A stretch of 64,000 nucleotides of DNA, from assembly GCA_031216445.1 (NCBI GenBank), contig CM062218.1, positions 21,055,501 through 21,119,500 of the forward strand, read 5' to 3'. The notes beneath the pieces are model-generated. The model saw nothing but the letters and a program-made list of their open reading frames with translations. It was not told where the DNA came from and made no database searches. The position numbers were made by a program, and so were the translations under genes. This stretch comes from Lateolabrax maculatus. Lineage: Eukaryota; Chordata; Actinopteri; Acropomatiformes; Lateolabracidae. Positions 58,514 through 64,000 of this stretch are shown piece after piece. Every line of letters starts with the position of its first letter. The first letter of the stretch is position 1.

Positions 58514-59125
58514 CTTCTAACAGCGTTCCACTAACACCCAGTGAACGTTGCCAGGTTTGTTTCATGCCACATGTTCAGTGAAAGACTGGAGGGTCTGTGC
58601 TGCTGGAAACGGGCTGGGATTTCTCTGGACTCCCAATGCTCTGCTCTCTGAGTGTGTAGTCCCAACAGCTGGTGAAACAGTTCAAACACACACACGGTAA
58701 CCTCAGTCTCTGACTGTGTCACCAGGTGCCAAACCCATGTATTTCACTGCATCCTGGCAGCTATCCCACAGTGCTGACACATGTGGCTTTGATAGGGGCC
58801 CTTTCCTCACAATACACACAAACAAGTACACAACAAGAATTAACCACACATTTGCTCTGTATGTGTGGCAGTTTTATGGTGTTGTGTGATTGGTAGTCAA
58901 CGTTTTGCCAGTGTGTGTAATATGTAACATGAAAACCATGGTCTGCTGCTGCAATCAAGTGGTTATATTTGGGAACTGCACTTCTGCCAAAATGACACTG
59001 GAGGAATGGAATTATAGGAGTTGGAGGAATTTTGACTAAATTATTTAATGCTCAATATTTTAAAAATTGGTCTCCAATTAAACAGAACCTCATAATCCCA
59101 AACTCATATTTTGTCTCCAAGTCAA
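58514..59125. other. Gene-free stretch
   Basis: No repeat family or exon recognised. Confidence 0.5.
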
Positions 59126-59126
59126 A

Positions 59127-59220
59127 TCAAGTCAAGTCAATTTTATTTGTATAGTGCCAAATCATAACAAAAGTTATCTCAAGACACTTTTCACATAGTA
59201 GTCTAGACCATACTCTTTAA
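59127..59220 (+). mobile_element. SINE-like dispersed repeat, 5' fragment
   Basis: CAAGTCAAATCAAGTCAAGT, CAATTTTATTTGTATAGTGC, CAAATCATAACAAAAGTTAT, CTCAAGACACTTTTCACATA, GTCTAGACCATACTCTTTAA. Closely similar to the first part of 51,250-51,480, then truncated. Confidence 0.75.
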
Positions 59221-60685
59221 ACCTCCAGAACATCATGTGTCCATGTTCATTTTAATCTTATTTAATATTCCAATTCTTTAAATGCAAAAACAATTTTTTT
59301 CTGATCAATGCAACCAGGCAAACTGCAGTGTTTTTACTGTAACTAGACCTAATTAATGTTAAATATCAAATTTGGAATTATAGCATGGTATTTTGATTAT
59401 GCTGCAATGACTTATGCTTTTAAGAGCTTTATGTTCTCCCTATTTTATTATAATTTTGTCATTGATGTAAGTTTGGAAAAACCATAAAGCAATAAGACAC
59501 ACACAGCATGTAATGAAACTTCTCTGTGCGACTTGTTTTCTATAAAATCACCATTCTGCAGCGAAAACAGGGAAAGAATTTGGAGCTAAATGAAACTGAA
59601 CGCAACCAAAGTTTGAAGACGATCAGGGTAAATGGCATAGCAACACCCAACAGACATGTCCAACATATTTATAGTAACAAGTATCAACATACTCCTCTGT
59701 CTTACCTTTACCCGTGTAGAGCGCCACCTTAAGGTCAAAAGATCAATCTTCAACCTGTGTTCCAATTCCATTCCACATGCCAATTTATTCTAGAATCCAG
59801 AGTATATATACTAATCTTAAAAGTATACTTGTCTGCAGTTAGTATATAATTAATCAGGACACTTTATTCTGACAATCAATCACCATTTGCAAATTATTTA
59901 CATTTTTTTGCGGCTGTGAGCAGAGAATTCATTCGTGCATTACGTTGTGGGACAATAGTTTCCATCAACTGCACTCTCAGAAATTAAGCATTTTAGTTTC
60001 AGTATGCACACTGACTATTTTGATGCAGCTAGAGAGTATGAAAGCAGTTCAAATCATACATGATGGAATGATTAAATAAGGCAGATGTCTAGAGAGGCTT
60101 ATTTGTGGCAAGTAAACAGTATAAAACTCAACAAAAAATTTGAGAAATCTCATAAGAGGAATAAATGCAACAATAAAATAATGCAATAATAAAACTAGCA
60201 TCTGCATAGAGAGTCAAGTGTTATGTAACATTTATACAGTGAGTCAAGGACATTTACTCATGGACTCTACCTAAGTGCAATTTTGGGATGGTCCATGTTC
60301 TGTTTTAAAAAAGCATTTTAAATTTTGGGGCTACAGCTGTCTGAGTTAATCATATCAAGAAGTTTTTTTTTTTTTCCTGCAAAGTTAGTCTGTTGAGTGT
60401 AATATTCATTATTTGTGTTTTCATAGATGGCATCTCCCTGTTGAGCTTTAGGAGAGGGGAAGTGACACAAAAGCGCATGTTGCAATAAAAAAAACTGTGA
60501 CTTTGAAAGATACCCACTTGATTCGATGAACATTAACTTCAGATGGACTTTGACTGTGGGTTTTGACCACAGTCAAACTACACCATCACTTACATTGGAA
60601 TCATTTTAAAACAGCCAGTATGGACCAGAGGAGCTCTTATAGCAACCAATATGGGCAGCTGACAGAGTTAAAACAATGTGATCCT
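59221..60685. other. Gene-free stretch
   Basis: AT-rich unique DNA with a T12 run near 60,363-60,375. No exon recognised. Confidence 0.5.
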
Positions 60686-60689
60686 ATCC

Positions 60690-61445
60690 CTTTACTGGAG
60701 TAAAAGTACTGTACTCTTCTGCAGAAAAATGGCCTCTGTGAGTTTTATATTATTATATGTGACATTATTAGATCCATGTTACCACTGTAGCTGGTTAAAG
60801 TGGAACCAGTTTAACTACCTTATATACGGTTGTATTTTAACCTATAACAAGGCATCATATTATATAAGATCATCATATGTTTTTTACATACACTGAGAGG
60901 TAACTAGTACCTCATGTTGTCTAATTACTATAATGAAGTAAAAAGTAGAATATTTCCTTCTGACATGTAGTGGAGTAGTTTAATAATGTAACATACTATA
61001 TAAGCAGTTTAAAGTGGTATAAAGCAGAAATAAATCTCTAAAGTACAGTAAATGTACTGTAATGTACTGTTACTTTCAACCAATGGATACACTGGTTTAC
61101 ATACAAAACATACGACCAGTTTATAAAATATGATGGAATGTTAGAGAATAAACTACACAACCGTTTACAAAATGGTTACATTTACAACATTTAAGGACTG
61201 CTTACATGTTAATGCTGCTGTAATAAATGAAATATTACCATATACATACTAATATACAGTAACAGTACTAAACAGGGCAGTATTTTACTTTTGATACATT
61301 CAGTATGTTTTGCTGATCATACTTCGGTAGGCTAATTTCACTTGAGTCACATTTTAAATGCAGGACTTTTCTTTTCAGAGGAGTAGGGAACTATTTACTT
61401 TGTTGTCTTTACTTAAGTGAAGGATCTGAGTACTTTTCCTGGTCA
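60690..61445. repeat. AGTAC-rich interspersed repeat, longest copy
   Basis: CTGGAGTAAAAGTACTGTAC, TCTGCAGAAAAATGGCCTCT, CCACTGTAGCTGGTTAAAGT, AAGGCATCATATTATATAAG, ATCATCATATGTTTTTTACA, GAGAGGTAACTAGTACCTC, AATGAAGTAAAAAGTAGAAT, ACATGTAGTGGAGTAGTTTA, and at the right GCAGGACTTTTCTTTTCAGA, TTACTTAAGTGAAGGATCTG, AGTACTTTTCC. The order agrees with a repeat of several hundred bp common in percomorphs. No protein. Probably a non-autonomous DNA element (inference). Confidence 0.65.
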
Positions 61446-62975
61446 TCACAACCTCTATCCTGCTCAGGTGGAAAATGATGTATCCCCTCACTAGGGGGAG
61501 TACTTGTATTTCATATGGCTGTCACAGTATTCCCCGGCACATGATATCCTTGATGATAAGACAGCCATTTTCAGGCGCTGTATTGCATCGTGTCATTATC
61601 TGCTGCGTGTCATTGTTCCCCCGCGTTGCCCTCGGTTTGACCCCTTCAATAGTTCCCCTGAGCTGTGCCGCGAACTCAGATAAATAGTCCTCTGAAGCCT
61701 GGTGAGCTCACACCACTGCCTGCTGACAGAGATAAGAAATCATGCACTATGGGGCGAACGTGGACCTCCATCCGTCTGAAATGAGAGGTGTTGTTCTCAG
61801 CAAAAAACGCCTTCAACAACATCGTTTAACTACTGCATCAGCGCTCTGCTGGAAGGTCTGCGAGGAGCTCGGGAAAGATCCGAAAAGGTGCACACGATGG
61901 ACAAGCTCGTGTGGTGTTTGAAACCAAGGCTGACTGATGAATGCTGGGGGTTTTTGATGAACCTCCGCTGTCAGTGTTTTCATGTTTTAGTGATAAATTC
62001 TTCTGTTTCTGCGATGATGCATTCGAGGGCCGTTCTCTGTGCTGTGGACGGCAGGATCCAGCCCTCTCTCCTGATTGCTCCCGTGCTCTCCCCCCCCCAG
62101 AGACTCTACCGGATCAAATTACACCGACCAGACCTTGATGAAACCATGGCACGAAGTCATCCGTCAATCCCACAACCTTCACATGATTTTCCTCCATCAG
62201 ATGTGATGTGATTAAGTCTGTGTGATCATGAGAGAACAGGAGCTGCAGGGAGTTGACGGCAGGTTGAGGAGTGACACGTCTAACAGTTTGAGATGCTTTC
62301 TTAAAGTTTGGAGTTTCCAACAGCTGACTTAACAGTAACACAACATAACATTGGCTATATCTGTCAATGTGATCATTTTCATGCTAAAGAATCAACAAAT
62401 CCACGCACAAATAAAAACAAATGCAAACAAATCACCAATCAAACAAACAAAAAAATTAATACCAACACAAAATCAGTACGCCTCTTAAAACACACACACA
62501 CACTTGAATAGACACATATAAATGCACACATGAACAACACACACAAGCAGCGCGATCCAAGGCAACCACAAATAAACACAAAAAGTACAAATAAAAATAC
62601 AACATAACACAAAAATAAATGCACTTACAAACAAAACAAACATATCTATAAATATCTATTACCAATTCTACGTGTAGTTTCTTAAGGCTTGATTATTTTT
62701 TTAGTTTTATGATTATGTATCAGTGTACTTTCTTTCTTCTTCTACCCATTGTGTGTCTCTGTTGGTCTGGGCGGAGAGCACCGACACAGTGTTAATTCAT
62801 ACATGCATCGTGCTGTGCTGACCGTGTAATGGGCCTCAAAAGCGCTGACAGAAAAATGCGACTTAACAATTGTAAAGAACTATATGTCTTCTCAAGACGG
62901 TATGTTTTGTTCAAGTGACACACGCACATACCATCATATGAAAGGCACATTTTGAAGGTCCGGTTGAACACTGAT
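61446..62975. other. Unique, moderately GC-rich stretch
   Basis: CpG is more frequent than usual in 61,570-62,160 but not island-like. A strong acceptor-like CTCCCCCCCCCAG ends at 62,100, followed by a 37-codon open frame to a TGA (from RLYRIKLHRPD to 62,211). 62,395-62,650 is A/C-rich and low in complexity. No gene accepted. Confidence 0.4.
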
Positions 62976-62978
62976 GTG

Positions 62979-63044
62979 CTGAATGCCCTTTTTCTGGAAG
63001 CATACCTCATGTTCTGCACGGCTCTGTGCCAGCAGGGCATTCAG
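62979..63044. other. Stem-loop with perfect 11-bp arms
   Basis: CTGAATGCCCT (62,979-62,989) pairs with AGGGCATTCAG (63,034-63,044). A further CTGG/CCAG pair (62,994-62,997 with 63,029-63,032) extends it across a 4:1 bulge. The whole is about 66 nt. It matches no microRNA I know; it could be chance or a structured element. Confidence 0.5.
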
Positions 63045-63151
63045 TTTATCAGCAGCATCTCTCCTCTACTGTATACATGTCCGCTAAGCCAGGATGAGCC
63101 CCAGTTTATCCTCTCACATCAGTTCGATAATTATTTCTTTCTCTGGCGCAG

Positions 63152-63217
63152 GGCCTGGCAGCTCTTCTCCCACCGTCAATCAATGGCAAGCAAGAGCCCG
63201 CCGAGCGCCGGGACAAG
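63152..63217 (+). CDS. Possible 66-nt cassette exon (unrecognised)
   Basis: A pyrimidine-rich acceptor (TTATTTCTTTCTCTGGCGCAG, ending at 63,151) and a fair donor (GACAAG|GTGGGC, GT at 63,218) bound 66 nt that are open in phase 0 and encode 22 residues starting GLAALLPPSING, charged at the end (QEPAERR). The exon is GC-rich relative to its flanks and lies in a unique, conserved-looking block. I do not recognise the protein and see no partner exon in the window. Chance splice-site pairs of this quality do occur. Confidence 0.25.
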
Positions 63218-64000
63218 GTGGGCATCGATCTGTGTGGAGTGTGTGTGAGGCAAACATGTTAATAACACATAAGTCCCTCTGTACTGATGAAGAAAGATCC
63301 GGTCCTGGAGCATCATTCAGAATGAGGACTAAAAGAAGATAATGGACTGCTGCTTCATGTTCATCTTCATGAAGACAGAAGCACTCATTAAATACAGGCC
63401 ACAGGCATGTACACTGAACACTATAGATGGGCTCAATAGTGCCTTTCATTGCCAATTGGATACAATATAATCAGTCATGTAACTGTACCTTTGATATAAA
63501 AAGGGGAATTGAGGAGTCATGTAACATTATTCATTATGGGACCCTTTAAAGGATACTCATTTTGGGTAATAAACTTGTTTTCCATCAAATCAACAGCCAG
63601 AAGAGAAGATCAATATCCATTTTTTCTCTCCAGCACACAAAGTGCACAACGACTAAAAGCAGGAAGAAAATCTTCATCAAAAACAAGAAAAAATAAATAC
63701 TTCAATTTTTTATGAAACAATGTCGGATGACACATCATTCTAGGAACTTCAACATGTAACATTGAATTTATTTTTGTACGAATCAGGTCACAGCAGCTAA
63801 GTGAGCTCCTGGGCTGTGGCTCTGCATGCTGCTCTTCTTGAATGGGTTCCTTTGCCTCCGAGCTGAGGTTGAATGCGGCGGCCGGCACGAAGGATGGGGG
63901 CAGTTATGATTAGTCCGTCTGTTCCCCCGTCATTGAGCCGTGACCTGTGTGACCATCATTTATTTCACAAATTAGTAAAGCAGAAAGATTAACAGGTTAA
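63218..64000. other. Unique, conserved-looking right end
   Basis: Repeat-free, base-balanced sequence. 63,290-63,480 and 63,780-63,960 look like vertebrate conserved non-coding DNA (ATAGATGGGCTCAATAGTGC; TTCATTGCCAATTGGATACA; GTCATTGAGCCGTGACCTGT). This is impression only. The 92-codon minus-strand frame at 63,610-63,888 has no domain. Confidence 0.35.

Overview
This window looks like nuclear DNA of a ray-finned fish, probably a percomorph. That rests on recalled resemblance of its interspersed repeats to families common in those genomes, and on long (TA)n and (CA)n microsatellites, an AT-rich background and CpG depletion outside one block. There is no bacterial or viral gene organisation. 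I found no complete protein-coding gene, no rRNA, no convincing tRNA and no CRISPR array. Open frames here are at most about 150 codons, show no coding signature, and are best read as chance or repeat-derived, apart from two decayed transposon proteins. The window is most simply intergenic and/or intronic DNA.

Layout. 1-12 kb: sparse, with microsatellites, a G-quadruplex motif, a 27-base G run and several old repeats. 12.0-12.3 kb: a non-repetitive block with three octamer sites, a candidate enhancer. 12.3-21.8 kb: mostly featureless, with one perfect 20-bp palindrome. 21.8-30.1 kb: repeat cluster with an element that has inverted ends, a minus-strand retroelement-like tail, and a decayed Tc1-like transposase at 29.77-30.12 kb. 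30-39 kb: sparse, with a CRE pair, an ACGT cluster, a telomere-like interspersed repeat and a tRNA-SINE-like tail. 39.0-40.6 kb: the only CpG-dense block, a likely promoter or first-exon region. 40.9-54.3 kb: transposon-rich, with a CR1/L2/Rex1-group LINE whose endonuclease piece (44.8-45.4 kb) and reverse-transcriptase piece (49.0-50.0 kb) lie in order 3.6 kb apart, a 165-bp direct duplication, SINE-like copies and a degenerate minisatellite. 57.8-61.4 kb: copies of an AGTAC-rich interspersed repeat. 61.5-64 kb: non-repetitive and more GC-rich, with a possible 66-nt cassette exon and a stem-loop.

Nothing amounts to a new multi-gene system. The points most worth following are the CpG block, the possible exons and conserved-looking blocks (12.1, 48.0-48.6 and 63 kb), and the 165-bp duplicated unit. 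Family names for non-coding repeats come from memory of teleost genomes, not a database search; the two transposon protein calls rest on translated motifs.
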